The notes below the pieces were generated by a model that made no database searches, was not told where the DNA came from, and was given only the letters and a program-made list of their open reading frames with translations. From the IMG/VR virus record IMGVR_UViG_3300044970_001297, positions 28,789 through 92,788 of that record: a DNA stretch of 64,000 nt. One strand, written 5' to 3'. This DNA comes from a virus. The translations under genes were made by a program, and so were the position numbers. This document shows, piece after piece, positions 28,463 through 35,831 of this stretch (position 1 is the stretch's first letter; the number at the start of each line of letters is the position of its first letter).

Positions 28463-28677
28463 GCACCCCCGATTGCGGGGATCCCCCCTGACGGGTTAGA
28501 TACGGCTGACGGGGAAGCCCCCGTCAGGGGGGATGTTGGTCGATCAAAGATGGACTTCTTCTTCTTTGGAGGTGCCTTGACCTTAGCCTTGGCTCGACTC
28601 TCTTGAACCTTTGTCTTCCATCTGTTCTTTGCCTTGCGGTGCTTCTTTGCTACACTTCTTGCCTTGCTGTTTGGCAT
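28459..28677 (-). CDS. small basic protein, 72 residues
   Basis: The product begins MPNSKARSVAKKHRKAKNRW and is very rich in Lys, Arg and Ala up to residue 45. The C-terminus is Ser/Pro/Gly-rich (FDRPTSPLTGASPSAVSNPSGG). The DNA for this tail contains the 15-base inverted repeat at 28481-28534. It is co-directional and coupled to both neighbours. Possibly a nucleic-acid-binding protein. Confidence 0.65.
   Translation of the reverse strand: MPNSKARSVAKKHRKAKNRWKTKVQESRAKAKVKAPPKKKKSIFDRPTSPLTGASPSAVSNPSGGIPAIGGA
28481..28534. repeat. long perfect inverted repeat inside a coding region
   Basis: Arms ATCCCCCCTGACGGG (28481-28495) and CCCGTCAGGGGGGAT (28520-28534) are exact complements, with a 24-base spacer that holds a third CTGACGGGG. 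The hairpin would form near the 3' end of the 28459-28677 gene. No T-run follows. Confidence 0.85.
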
Positions 28678-28678
28678 C

Positions 28679-29002
28679 TCATTGGCTCCTTGAGTTTTGA
28701 ATCACTTCAACGATGCCGTTGCCGACATCGCCAACCTTCTTGTTCACTATGGTAAGTTCTCCACGGATGGAGTCAAGACGCTTCATGCACTCATTGAGAA
28801 GAATGTTTGGATCGTTGTCCTTGAGGGAGTGAATCTTTTCCAACTCCGCAATGTCGTACTCAGATGGGAAGTGCTTGAGTCGATCCCTCGCTCGCTTTCT
28901 TATTTCTCTTGGAACCTTTGGAGTTTCCTTCGGATCCATCAACGCCAGCATGAAGTGCCGTGCGTTTCGTATAGCCTGAAACATCTCGCTTGGTAGCGTC
29001 AT
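28679..29002 (-). CDS. unknown protein, 107 residues, BPSL0761-like pattern
   Basis: The product (MTLPSEMFQAIRNARHFMLALMDPKETPKVPREIRKRARDRLKHFPSEYDIAELE...) has the ARxFLxxLxxx...P...RxxARxxLKHFPSxxDI layout seen in a small family of phage and bacterial proteins. AGGAG precedes ATG 29002. Its first 143 bases overlap the end of the upstream gene in another frame. Confidence 0.65.
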   Translation of the reverse strand: MTLPSEMFQAIRNARHFMLALMDPKETPKVPREIRKRARDRLKHFPSEYDIAELEKIHSLKDNDPNILLNECMKRLDSIRGELTIVNKKVGDVGNGIVEVIQNSRSQ

Positions 29003-29222
29003 CTTCGTACTCCTGATCGTAGATCACTGAAAAAGATTTCCAGTCCTTCTCATCTATCTTGCAGACTGAATACACTTGTTCCAGTTTCATGGATTTTCGG
29101 AGTGCATTCATTGAATCGCACATTTGGATTGCGAGATTCTTTTTCTTGAAGAACAAGAAACCACCCCCATCTCTCAGGAGGTGTTCCTTGTCTTCGCGGA
29201 TTGAGATTGCATAACATGGCAT
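28860..29222 (-). CDS. unknown protein, 120 residues, long overlap with the next gene
   Basis: The product begins MPCYAISIREDKEHLLRDGG followed by GFLFFKKKNLAIQMCDSMNALRK and KDWKSFSVIYDQEYEDDATK, which looks like a real folded domain. The last ~48 residues, inside the overlap with the 28679-29002 gene, are low-complexity (GNSKGSKRNKKASEGSTQ). Either the two genes overlap strongly or a sequence or true frameshift has extended this frame. It starts nine bases from tRNA-Glu. Confidence 0.55.
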   Translation of the reverse strand: MPCYAISIREDKEHLLRDGGGFLFFKKKNLAIQMCDSMNALRKSMKLEQVYSVCKIDEKDWKSFSVIYDQEYEDDATKRDVSGYTKRTALHAGVDGSEGNSKGSKRNKKASEGSTQALPI

Positions 29223-29230
29223 GGAAGAAT

Positions 29231-29303
29231 GATCCTGTGGGGATTCGAACCCCAGTTGGGAGATTGAAAGTCTCCAGTCCTAGACCAGACTAGACGACAG
29301 GAC
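29231..29303 (-). tRNA. tRNA-Glu (TTC)
   Basis: Acceptor GTCCTGT/ACAGGAT, anticodon stem GGAGA/TCTCC with loop CTTTCAA (TTC), and T-arm TGGGG-TTCGAAT-CCCCA. Confidence 0.93.
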
Positions 29304-29306
29304 CGA

Positions 29307-29380
29307 AAGCCACTTGTGAGATTCGAACTCACGACATTCACATTACAAATATGACGCACTACCTCTGTGCTAAAGTGGCT
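29307..29380 (-). tRNA. tRNA-Thr (TGT)
   Basis: Acceptor AGCCACT/AGTGGCT, anticodon stem TCATA/TGTGA with loop TTTGTAA (TGT), and T-arm GTGAG-TTCGAAT-CTCAC. Confidence 0.92.
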
Positions 29381-29384
29381 TGAG

Positions 29385-29466
29385 TGGTTGCGGAGGGATT
29401 CGAACCCCCGAAGACTATGTCAGGAGTTTTACAGACTCCCCTCGTTGACCACTTGAGTACACAACC
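29385..29466 (-). tRNA. tRNA-Tyr (GTA)
   Basis: Acceptor GGTTGTG/CGCAACC, anticodon stem GGAGT/ACTCC with loop CTGTAAA (GTA), and a long variable region as in bacterial tRNA-Tyr. Confidence 0.92.
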
Positions 29467-29469
29467 GAA

Positions 29470-29540
29470 TTGTCCGACCTAGATTCGAACTAGGACAAAG
29501 AGAACCAGAATCTCTTGTGCTACCGTTACACAATCGGACA
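29470..29540 (-). tRNA. tRNA-Gln (CTG)
   Basis: Acceptor TGTCCGA/TCGGACA, anticodon stem AGAGA/TCTCT with loop TTCTGGT (CTG), and T-arm CCTAG-TTCGAAT-CTAGG. Confidence 0.9.
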
Positions 29541-29541
29541 A

Positions 29542-29628
29542 CGGAAGATGTGGGATTCGAACCCACGGTACACTTACGCGCACACAGCATTTCCAATGCT
29601 GCTCCTTCAACCACTCGGACAACCTTCC
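29542..29628 (-). tRNA. tRNA-Ser (GGA)
   Basis: Acceptor GGAAGGT/ATCTTCC, anticodon stem CAGCA/TGCTG with loop TTGGAAA (GGA), and a long variable arm. 87 bases. Confidence 0.92.
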
Positions 29629-29634
29629 ACGAAA

Positions 29635-29705
29635 AGCGGGTAACGGGATTCGAACCCGTGAGGAAAGTTTGGAAAACTCACATGTTGCCGCTACATCATA
29701 CCCGC
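29635..29705 (-). tRNA. tRNA-Gly (TCC)
   Basis: Acceptor GCGGGTA/TACCCGC, T-arm ACGGG-TTCGAAT-CCCGT and loop TTTCCAA (TCC). The anticodon stem has one mismatch and one G-U pair. Confidence 0.85.
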
Positions 29706-29777
29706 AACGAAATCGCGTTATTCGCAGAATGCGCGAACCCTCTGCCGCCACTTATGGTAGACGGACACCATCAGTCA

Positions 29778-30101
29778 TCAGCGACTGCGCTTGCACGAAT
29801 CAGCGCACTTGCTGTCGATGGTGTCGTGAAGATCGCGCTCGACATCGTCAATGCGCCGACCGATCTCGCTCTGCACATCATCGATGCGACGATGCATCGC
29901 GTCGTTCTCACAGAAAGAACGCTCCTGCTTGAACTGCGAGTAGTAGTACAGGGCGAGTGACGCGAAGAGGGTGATCAGCCCGTAGTTTGCCTTCTGCGCT
30001 GCGTTTGCGCTCTCGGGGGAGAGGAAGGTGAACCACACGAAGACGAGAGCGGAGAGAACACCGACATACTTGAACACGCTGTTGTTGCTAAATCCAAACA
30101 T
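29778..30101 (-). CDS. membrane protein with two transmembrane helices and a coiled coil
   Basis: The 107-residue product (MFGFSNNSVFKYVGVLSALVFVWFTFL...) has two hydrophobic segments: about residues 11-28, and 40-55 with ANYGLITLFASLALYYYSQF. A repeated helix follows (HRRIDDVQSEIGRRIDDVERDLHDTID). AGGAG precedes ATG 30101. The two-TM plus charged tail layout would suit a small holin or membrane-remodelling protein, but nothing diagnostic is present. Confidence 0.65.
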   Translation of the reverse strand: MFGFSNNSVFKYVGVLSALVFVWFTFLSPESANAAQKANYGLITLFASLALYYYSQFKQERSFCENDAMHRRIDDVQSEIGRRIDDVERDLHDTIDSKCADSCKRSR

Positions 30102-30177
30102 TGCAAAAATCTCCTGTGAGTCGCGAAGGTTCGGCTTCTGTCGCAGCGACTCATGTGCGACAAGCCTGTTTGAGAAA

Positions 30178-30252
30178 TACGCCGTGTTGGATTCGAACCA
30201 ACTCTTATTCGGTTATAAATCGAACTGAGGATGCCAAGACCTCCCACGGCGC
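30178..30252 (-). tRNA. tRNA-Ile (TAT)
   Basis: Acceptor GCGCCGT/ACGGCGT, D-stem GAGG/CCTC, T-arm GTTGG-TTCGAAT-CCAAC, and anticodon region TTCGA-TTTATAA-CCGAA (TAT) with one stem mismatch. TAT reads the rare ATA codon, a typical phage-supplied tRNA. Confidence 0.85.
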
Positions 30253-30261
30253 GTTGTTCAC

Positions 30262-30531
30262 TTACTCTATCGTGTCTTCGGCTGCTGTCAACTCCCTCTT
30301 CAGAAGAATCTTTGACTTCTTGTTGCTGACATGTCCGTTCTCATTCTTGTCGAGATAGTTAGACTTCTGACGATCATCGTCGTGACCAAGGCGATAGTTG
30401 ATGGTATCGGCTTCGGTCTTCACACCCGACATCAGAATGTTTTCGATGGCAGACATGATCGCAAGGCTGTTCTTGAGCGCATTATCTTCGGTGAGGTTCA
30501 GCGGAATGTCAATGTGTAGTCTGTAGCCCAT
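30262..30531 (-). CDS. unknown protein, 89 residues
   Basis: The product (MGYRLHIDIPLNLTEDNALKNSLAIMSAIENILMSGVKTEADTINYRLGHDDDRQKSNYLDKNENGH...) is compact and charged, and starts at the base where the upstream gene stops. Patterns such as MGYRLHIDIPL and INYRLGHDDDRQKSNYL look conserved-phage-like, but I cannot name a family. Confidence 0.6.
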   Translation of the reverse strand: MGYRLHIDIPLNLTEDNALKNSLAIMSAIENILMSGVKTEADTINYRLGHDDDRQKSNYLDKNENGHVSNKKSKILLKRELTAAEDTIE

Positions 30532-30950
30532 TAGACTCCTCCTTCGGGAGCGGGTTGAGCCGTGACTGCCTCCTTCTTGGATTCATTGATTGCCCATATG
30601 TACGCAGGACCTGTCCAATGGCAGTGCTTCAGACCATTGTCCTCGTCGTAGAGGTTCCCGCGAATATGGTTGAGGCAGGGAGCCTTCCAACTCGCGGCAC
30701 GGAAGATGTCTCCGCTGCGCTTGTCAATGAAGCCCCATGCAGTCTTCTGCTTCACCCCGTTGTAGTCACTGGTGAGAACGATGCGGATGTACTTGTATCC
30801 CTCCTCATAGGAGGTGGTCCAAGAGTAGGGATTTCCGCTTGGGTGCAATTGGGTATTCGTCTCCGTGGTCTTTTCGCGAACAATGTCCGCCAACTTGTCC
30901 ATGAATGTTCCGAATACCGCCACGAAACGATGATCTAGTTCCATCTTCAT
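30531..30950 (-). CDS. conserved phage protein with FRAASWKAP motif, 139 residues
   Basis: Start ATG 30950 has GAGG eight bases upstream. The core YIRIVLTSDYNGVKQKTAWGFIDKRSGDIFRAASWKAP followed by CLNHIRGNLYDEDNG is a motif I know from phage and bacterial small proteins (GDIFKPASWKAPAKHARGNI). The family has no known function to me. It overlaps the next gene by one base. Confidence 0.7.
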   Translation of the reverse strand: MKMELDHRFVAVFGTFMDKLADIVREKTTETNTQLHPSGNPYSWTTSYEEGYKYIRIVLTSDYNGVKQKTAWGFIDKRSGDIFRAASWKAPCLNHIRGNLYDEDNGLKHCHWTGPAYIWAINESKKEAVTAQPAPEGGV

Positions 30951-30960
30951 GCTGAAGCCC

Positions 30961-31143
30961 TCATTTTGTATTTTGTTCAACCACTCTTCGAATCTGCTTT
31001 TCAGTGGATGCAAGTATGTCGCACCACATCTGATCTCTTGAGTTCACCTTTGTCATTGCCGACTTCACCACTAGGATGAGATCGTGGATTAGTGCTTCTC
31101 GACGGGAGTCGCTGACTCCTTCGAACATGTCCTTCTCCTCCAT
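30961..31143 (-). CDS. unknown protein, 60 residues
   Basis: ATG 31143 is chosen for its AAAGGAG ribosome-binding site. A GTG at 31227 that overlaps an upstream stop would add 28 residues. The product (MEEKDMFEGVSDSRREALIHDLILVVKSAMTKVNSRDQMWCDILASTEKQIRRVV...) is helical. No family recognised. Confidence 0.5.
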   Translation of the reverse strand: MEEKDMFEGVSDSRREALIHDLILVVKSAMTKVNSRDQMWCDILASTEKQIRRVVEQNTK

Positions 31144-31223
31144 TATACTCTTCTCCTTTCCTTTGACAATGGGGACATCGTCATCTGGGTTGGAGTCAGT
31201 ATCTATGAGCATTCGGAACAACT

Positions 31224-31421
31224 TCACAAAGCCACCAATCTTCCTATATCTATGCGTCGAGGAGTCCCTCCCTCAACAAGTGCGGTCTGAAAGGCCACCA
31301 CGACCTTCATCGACACAAGAGTATCGTCTACTTTAGGGAAGTCAAGGAAATGAGAGAAAGAATGTTTTGCTCCCGTTGCAATCGATTCTGAATCAAACGA
31401 TCCAAAGATTTGATTCACCAT
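31224..31421 (-). CDS. possible small protein, 65 residues
   Basis: The frame MVNQIFGSFDSESIATGAKH with SFSHFLDFPKVDDTLVSMKVVVAFQTALVEGG looks protein-like, and its stop overlaps a GTG start (GTGA). The ATG at 31421 lacks a clear ribosome-binding site, and ATG 31442 is an alternative. It lies in the divergent gap before the plus-strand gene at 31457, so support is moderate at best. Confidence 0.4.
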   Translation of the reverse strand: MVNQIFGSFDSESIATGAKHSFSHFLDFPKVDDTLVSMKVVVAFQTALVEGGTPRRIDIGRLVAL

Positions 31422-31456
31422 GCTGCTTGACCCATACATTATATGAGGGTATGGTG

Positions 31457-31591
31457 ATGAGCATGGCAGACGATGACAAGGACGATGAGACGGAGATGGT
31501 GGCGATGGGCTTCGCAAAGACAATCGTGTTCTTCCTGTTCACGATGGTGTTGCTCTCCGCAATCGCAAAGGCATCAATAACATTCTTTTGA
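31457..31591 (+). CDS. small membrane protein, 44 residues
   Basis: The frame begins MSMADDDKDDETEMVAMGFA and then KTIVFFLFTMVLLSAIAKASITFF: an acidic N-terminus and a single transmembrane helix at the C-terminus. GAGGG lies seven bases before ATG 31457. It is the first plus-strand gene after 31 kb of minus-strand genes. The role is unknown. Confidence 0.55.
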   Translation: MSMADDDKDDETEMVAMGFAKTIVFFLFTMVLLSAIAKASITFF

Positions 31592-31630
31592 ATTCGAATA
31601 GAATGTTTTCAGAGTGGTTCCCGATAGCCT

Positions 31631-31638
31631 ACTAAATA
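31631..31638 (+). promoter_or_regulatory. late-promoter-like octamer ACTAAATA
   Basis: ACTAAATA lies with a predicted start near 31644, 26 bases before the deaminase-like ATG at 31670. Confidence 0.45.
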
Positions 31639-31669
31639 GGAGTGTCGGGATTGGACAAGAATCTTTATC

Positions 31670-32062
31670 ATGGTTGATCCCGAAAAACACCGCAAGTTGA
31701 TTGACTTCGCCTATGCGAAGTGCCTTGAGATTCCTCGCAGGAAGAAGCATTGCAGCATCATCCTGCACAAGAACCGAATCCTTGCCGTTGGCGTAAATCG
31801 TTTCAAGACGCATCCGCTTGCCGTCAAGCACGGCTACCTCTTCGGTGAGGTGCATTCCGAACTTGATGCTTTCCTGAAGTGCAACAGGCGCGAGGGGCTT
31901 GAACTATGGAACTTTCGTTTCAATAGCCATGGACAGATGCGTATCTCGCGTCCTTGCCCCAAGTGTATGCCATGGTGCGTGAAGTGCTTCGACAAGATCT
32001 ACTACACGATGGACGATGGCATCCATGAGTTTGAGATTGACCTTGCAGACCTCAGGTCTTAG
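31670..32062 (+). CDS. cytidine/deoxycytidylate deaminase-like zinc protein
   Basis: The 130-residue product carries the deaminase zinc motifs: HSELDAFLKC near 63-72 (HxE, with the Glu as proton shuttle) and PCPKCMPWC near 95-104 (PCxxC). The N-terminal AVGVNRFKTHP fits the fold's substrate strand. The fold deaminates free nucleotides or nucleic-acid bases. The exact substrate is not evident. It is shorter than T4 dCMP deaminase and lacks its insert. Its stop overlaps the stop of the converging tape-measure gene. Confidence 0.8.
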   Translation: MVDPEKHRKLIDFAYAKCLEIPRRKKHCSIILHKNRILAVGVNRFKTHPLAVKHGYLFGEVHSELDAFLKCNRREGLELWNFRFNSHGQMRISRPCPKCMPWCVKCFDKIYYTMDDGIHEFEIDLADLRS

Positions 32063-33978
32063 TACGCAAGTCCCATCCTGAAAGCCCTCTCGTCAATGTC
32101 AACACCCGTTCGTGTGGTTGTCAGCGAAGACATCCACGATGTGGTGTTGTTGTTCGTCACGACGGCGTTGTTCGTTGGGGCTACCACTGTTGCTGGCGGT
32201 GGAGTGGACTTGAGATAGGCATAGTCAGACTGAAGACTCGACAGCGTTGCCGACGATGACGGTGTGGTCGCTGGCACAAGCGCACTCGCACCTCCCTCCA
32301 TTCCGACAGGAATCCTTCCGCCTTCCACTCCAGTCGGTATTCCACCACCCTCCATGCCTGTTGGTATTCCGCCACCTTCCATTGGAGTTGGCGGTGTTGC
32401 TACCGTTTCGCCTGGCTTTGGAACCATTGGTTCAGATGGTTGTGCGGTCGCGGTTGTTGGCGGTCCAACAACCGATGAAGTTGGCGATGTTACAGATACC
32501 GAGTTTACTTCACTCTCTGTTCTTTTTGGGACTTCCAAGAAAGATCCCAACCCAGGAATTTGTGTCGCAAGGTCATAGATCTTTTCTCCACCAATCATCG
32601 ATGCAAGGAATTCTCCCAATGCACCAGGACCATATCCCAAAGCATCAAGTGCGCCTACAATGGCATTTCCTGGACCAGGAGCGAGTAGGAGAGCAGCAAT
32701 TTGCGATCCGATGGAAGTCAAGGCACCAGCAAATTTGAGTCCTATCTGTTCTTTCTTTTCTTGATCGGATAAGTTTGGATTTTCTTTAATATCCGAGATA
32801 GCCATGTAGCCCTGTACTGCGGAAAGTACTGGTCCCAAGACTGAGAATATCGTCTTAGCCAGTGGTCCTACCCCGAGTTTGACCAATCCAGCACCAGCAT
32901 TCTTCACAGCACCCAAGGCTTTCCCGCCATAGTTCAATGCACTGCTACCGACAGATTTAATGCTTGCACCAATTCGCGAGAATAACCCTCCCCCACTTGC
33001 TGCACTTCCCGCTGCACTAGACGCACTTCCTGCTGCTTGAGATCCAGCACCCGCTATACTCCGAATTCTCGCTGGCGCATCGGCTCCTTCAAGTACCGCC
33101 GTACTTAAGGGAACGGCGGGAACCATCCGTGTCGCCGCACCCGCTGCACGGGCCGTACCCGCTGCACCAGCAGTAGCCGCACCACCCGCCCCAAACATTC
33201 CTGCCACTCTACCCAATCCAGGAATTTTACCCAGAAGCCTTCCTGCACCAAGGGACTTGGCATCGCTGAGGAAGTCGAATGTGTTTGCTATTTTGCCGAA
33301 CAGCCCTTCGCCCTTTGCAGCAACAGCAAGTTGCTCTTGGTCGTTCTTTCCATTGCCAAAATACTTCTCAAACAAGTCTTTGAAGAAAGTCTCTTCCTTT
33401 TCCTGCTTCTCTTCCTGAATCTCCCTATCTTTTTGCTGCTGTTCCAGCAACTTCTCTTCTTGTGCAAGGCTATCTGGTGGTGGAGGAACCTCGTCAGCAA
33501 GTGCATATGCACCCTCGCCATCCGCAGATGGAGTCAGTCCCTTTGCTTTATCCTTCTTCGTTGTTCGTTCTGTCTCTTGGCTTGATGGTCCAAAAGTCCT
33601 TGTCAATATGTCGAGGATTTCGTAGACCGAGTCTCTAATGTCGCCCATGGCACCCATGGACTTCTTTCTCAATTCCTTCTCCTCAAGTTCTCCCTTGGTG
33701 AGTTTCTTTCCCGTGAGGGGATCGCGACCCTGTTCTTCGAACATCTCGCGCTTCTTGAGGTCGATCTTGTCTGCAAGACCCTTGCCGACCAGCGGTATCT
33801 TCTCCAGAAACTTCATCTGCATGGTCATGACGCTTGACTTGAGGCTTGTGGTCACAGCCTCCTTGAATGTCAAGTTGACTTTCCTGAATCCCTCTTCCAT
33901 GGATTCTACTATAGCGTCTCCCGCATTCATTGCGGGTGCATTTTGGGGAATATTTCCTGATGGGCTTGGTAGTGGCAT
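32059..33978 (-). CDS. tail tape-measure protein (gp29-like)
   Basis: The 639-residue protein has a helical N-terminal half with charged coiled coils (LEEKELRKKSM, EKLLEQQQKDREIQEEKQEKEETFFKDLFEKYF). A long Ala/Gly-rich hydrophobic region follows (about 245-470, including VLGPVLSAVQGYMAISDI and IAALLLAPGPGNAIVGAL). The C-terminus is Pro/Gly-rich with GGGIPTGMEG-type repeats. The length is close to T4 gp29 (590 residues), and it follows the gp26/gp51-like genes, where T4-like phages keep the tape measure. Identity rests on position and architecture. Confidence 0.65.
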   Translation of the reverse strand: MPLPSPSGNIPQNAPAMNAGDAIVESMEEGFRKVNLTFKEAVTTSLKSSVMTMQMKFLEKIPLVGKGLADKIDLKKREMFEEQGRDPLTGKKLTKGELEEKELRKKSMGAMGDIRDSVYEILDILTRTFGPSSQETERTTKKDKAKGLTPSADGEGAYALADEVPPPPDSLAQEEKLLEQQQKDREIQEEKQEKEETFFKDLFEKYFGNGKNDQEQLAVAAKGEGLFGKIANTFDFLSDAKSLGAGRLLGKIPGLGRVAGMFGAGGAATAGAAGTARAAGAATRMVPAVPLSTAVLEGADAPARIRSIAGAGSQAAGSASSAAGSAASGGGLFSRIGASIKSVGSSALNYGGKALGAVKNAGAGLVKLGVGPLAKTIFSVLGPVLSAVQGYMAISDIKENPNLSDQEKKEQIGLKFAGALTSIGSQIAALLLAPGPGNAIVGALDALGYGPGALGEFLASMIGGEKIYDLATQIPGLGSFLEVPKRTESEVNSVSVTSPTSSVVGPPTTATAQPSEPMVPKPGETVATPPTPMEGGGIPTGMEGGGIPTGVEGGRIPVGMEGGASALVPATTPSSSATLSSLQSDYAYLKSTPPPATVVAPTNNAVVTNNNTTSWMSSLTTTRTGVDIDERAFRMGLAY

Positions 33979-33979
33979 C

Positions 33980-34174
33980 TTATCTACTTCTTTGCTGCAA
34001 CTGCTGCTGCTTCAGTCGCTCGTTTTCTTCCTTTATGTGATTCACCAGCAGATTTACATAAACTTCTCTTTCCCAAGGCATCATATATTCCAACTCTGTC
34101 AGCGAGTACTTATGGTGCTGTAGCAATGCGAAGTTCGTGTTGTACAGATTCGCAAGGCTATCGTGACAGAGCAT
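33980..34174 (-). CDS. gp51-like baseplate hub assembly protein
   Basis: The 64-residue protein (MLCHDSLANLYNTNFALLQHHKYSLTELEYMMPWEREVYVNLLVNHIKEENERLKQ) has the SLTELExMxPxEREIYxxLLxxxxxEExxR pattern of the short gp51-type proteins in T4-like marine phages. It overlaps the gp26 gene by one base and is one base from the tape-measure start. T4 gp51 catalyses hub assembly. Confidence 0.65.
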   Translation of the reverse strand: MLCHDSLANLYNTNFALLQHHKYSLTELEYMMPWEREVYVNLLVNHIKEENERLKQQQLQQRSR

Positions 34175-34875
34175 TATGTAAAAAAATCCTGCAACCCGCT
34201 GAAGAATGCCTTGAACTCATGTCCGCACGAAAGGCATTTGCAATCCGCTTCCTTCCTCACGGTTGGCATATTGAGGTAGAACTTTCCCACCAACTCAAAT
34301 TGACTGTTTGTCATCGACTCAATGAACTTCTGTATCTCTTCCTTTGTGAAGTCTTTCTTTGTGTAGACATTGTTCTCATCAAACACGGTTTCAATGGAGT
34401 CTGTCACGAATTCCAAAACTTCATCGACGGACATGTCGCTCATGTTTGGTCGTGCATCGGTCATGCATGGATACCTTATGATGATGCCGACCTTGTCATT
34501 CAACATTATCCTGTTTGATGTGTTCTCTGGAAACTTGACCTCTATTTCGTCAAGGTTGACGGTGATATCATTCGGCTTTTCGCACTTTGGGCATTTTGTT
34601 CTCAGTTCAAGCATTTCGCCAACTGACTTTGCCCGTATCTTCATGAACAGATATTCGATGTCGAACATCGCCATCTTTTCTGGTTGATCCACCCCATCGA
34701 CGCAACCCTTTATGAGGTCGCACATCGCACTAAGTATCTGCTTCTCGTCCTGACTTTCCAGTGCCATGTACAGCACCTTCTGCTCCTTGACCAGAAATGG
34801 CCTGAAGGTTGTCTCCTTCTTGGTCGAAGGTATTGTGATTCTGTATTTTGGTATTCCAAGTGACGGTAATGACAT
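34174..34875 (-). CDS. 26: baseplate hub protein gp26-like with zinc-finger pairs
   Basis: The 233-residue protein begins MSLPSLGIPKYRITIPSTKKETTFRPFLVKEQKVLYMALES, the typical gp26 start (YxxxIPSTxxxxxFRPFLVKEEKxLLxAxES). It has two Cys pairs, CPKCEKPND near 130 and CKCLSCGHEF near 215, that could bind zinc. It ends AFFSGLQDFFT. In T4 gp26 belongs to the baseplate hub. Confidence 0.8.
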   Translation of the reverse strand: MSLPSLGIPKYRITIPSTKKETTFRPFLVKEQKVLYMALESQDEKQILSAMCDLIKGCVDGVDQPEKMAMFDIEYLFMKIRAKSVGEMLELRTKCPKCEKPNDITVNLDEIEVKFPENTSNRIMLNDKVGIIIRYPCMTDARPNMSDMSVDEVLEFVTDSIETVFDENNVYTKKDFTKEEIQKFIESMTNSQFELVGKFYLNMPTVRKEADCKCLSCGHEFKAFFSGLQDFFT

Positions 34876-34901
34876 AATTTACTCCATGTGTTAAAGTTGC
34901 T

Positions 34902-35828
34902 TCATCTTCCACCCAACAGTTCTTGTCTCAGGTCTCCGATTCTCTGTGCGGCCCTGTCCTCGCGTACCCTGTGAATCTCTCTTGCATTTGCCACAGATGT
35001 ATTTACTATAGACTTGGCTGTGGTTGATTCTTCGGTTTCACCGCGGTCGAACCTTGTGTTGTATGGGAAGGTTCTCTTACCTATCACCTGGTATTCCGAA
35101 TATGCCAGCGTCACATTGATGGTGACTATCTGATCGGTGGAATCGGTGGACAATTCTATGTCTGCAATGCTCTTGCAGAATACATTGTACAACTCGGTGC
35201 AGTAGATCTTCAGGTCTTGTCGGTCGAGTTGGTATATCCGCAGATTGGTCATGTAGGAATCTGGATACAGCAAGTCTGCTGTCATGGGCGAATAGACAGA
35301 ACCCATCCAGCCTTCGAAGAAATCTCGTTCGAAGTAGTCTTCACCCACCCTGAAGGTCATCTGAATCTCATTGGCATAGTTTGATTCGTATGCGAGTTCC
35401 ATAGGAGGACCATAAATCTTCAGGGGCTGTGTCTGCAATGCCCTTCCTGGCAAACTCATGCTTTGGCAGTTCCTCACCAAACGCTCGTTCTGAGGCCACC
35501 CAAGACCCTCTATCTCAAAATAGTATCTCGTAGGTCTGGCATAGTAGTTCATCCCAACGATATGGGCCATCTGCTTGCTGACGCTGCTTGTATTGGGATC
35601 CTTGTACTTTATGCCACCCGTCTCGTTGATCAAATCATCGTAGAACTTGGCTATTCTCGCATCTTGTTGCGCTCTATACGACTCTATGGAATCGAAAAAC
35701 GGATTGATTGGTTCCGTGGAACCACCGCGCAACCCAAGATCCTGTAGTGCCTGTTGCGTATTCTTTGCGGCAAGATCCCTTGGTATGTTGTATGGGCTTG
35801 GATTGTTTGTTCCTTGAAACTGCGTCAT
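34902..35828 (-). CDS. 54: baseplate tail tube initiator gp54-like
   Basis: The 308-residue protein contains YYARPTRYYFEIEGLGWPQNERLVRNCQSMSLPGRALQTQPLKIYGPPMELAYE, NEIQMTFRVGEDYFERDFFEGWMGSVYSP and NVTLAYSEYQVIGK. These are the beta-barrel strands of tail-tube-like T4 proteins. The length matches T4 gp54 (320), and the position next to gp26 fits. The N-terminal ~60 residues are an added Gly/Pro-rich arm. It would nucleate tube polymerisation on the baseplate. Confidence 0.75.
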   Translation of the reverse strand: MTQFQGTNNPSPYNIPRDLAAKNTQQALQDLGLRGGSTEPINPFFDSIESYRAQQDARIAKFYDDLINETGGIKYKDPNTSSVSKQMAHIVGMNYYARPTRYYFEIEGLGWPQNERLVRNCQSMSLPGRALQTQPLKIYGPPMELAYESNYANEIQMTFRVGEDYFERDFFEGWMGSVYSPMTADLLYPDSYMTNLRIYQLDRQDLKIYCTELYNVFCKSIADIELSTDSTDQIVTINVTLAYSEYQVIGKRTFPYNTRFDRGETEESTTAKSIVNTSVANAREIHRVREDRAAQRIGDLRQELLGGR

Positions 35829-35831
35829 CTG

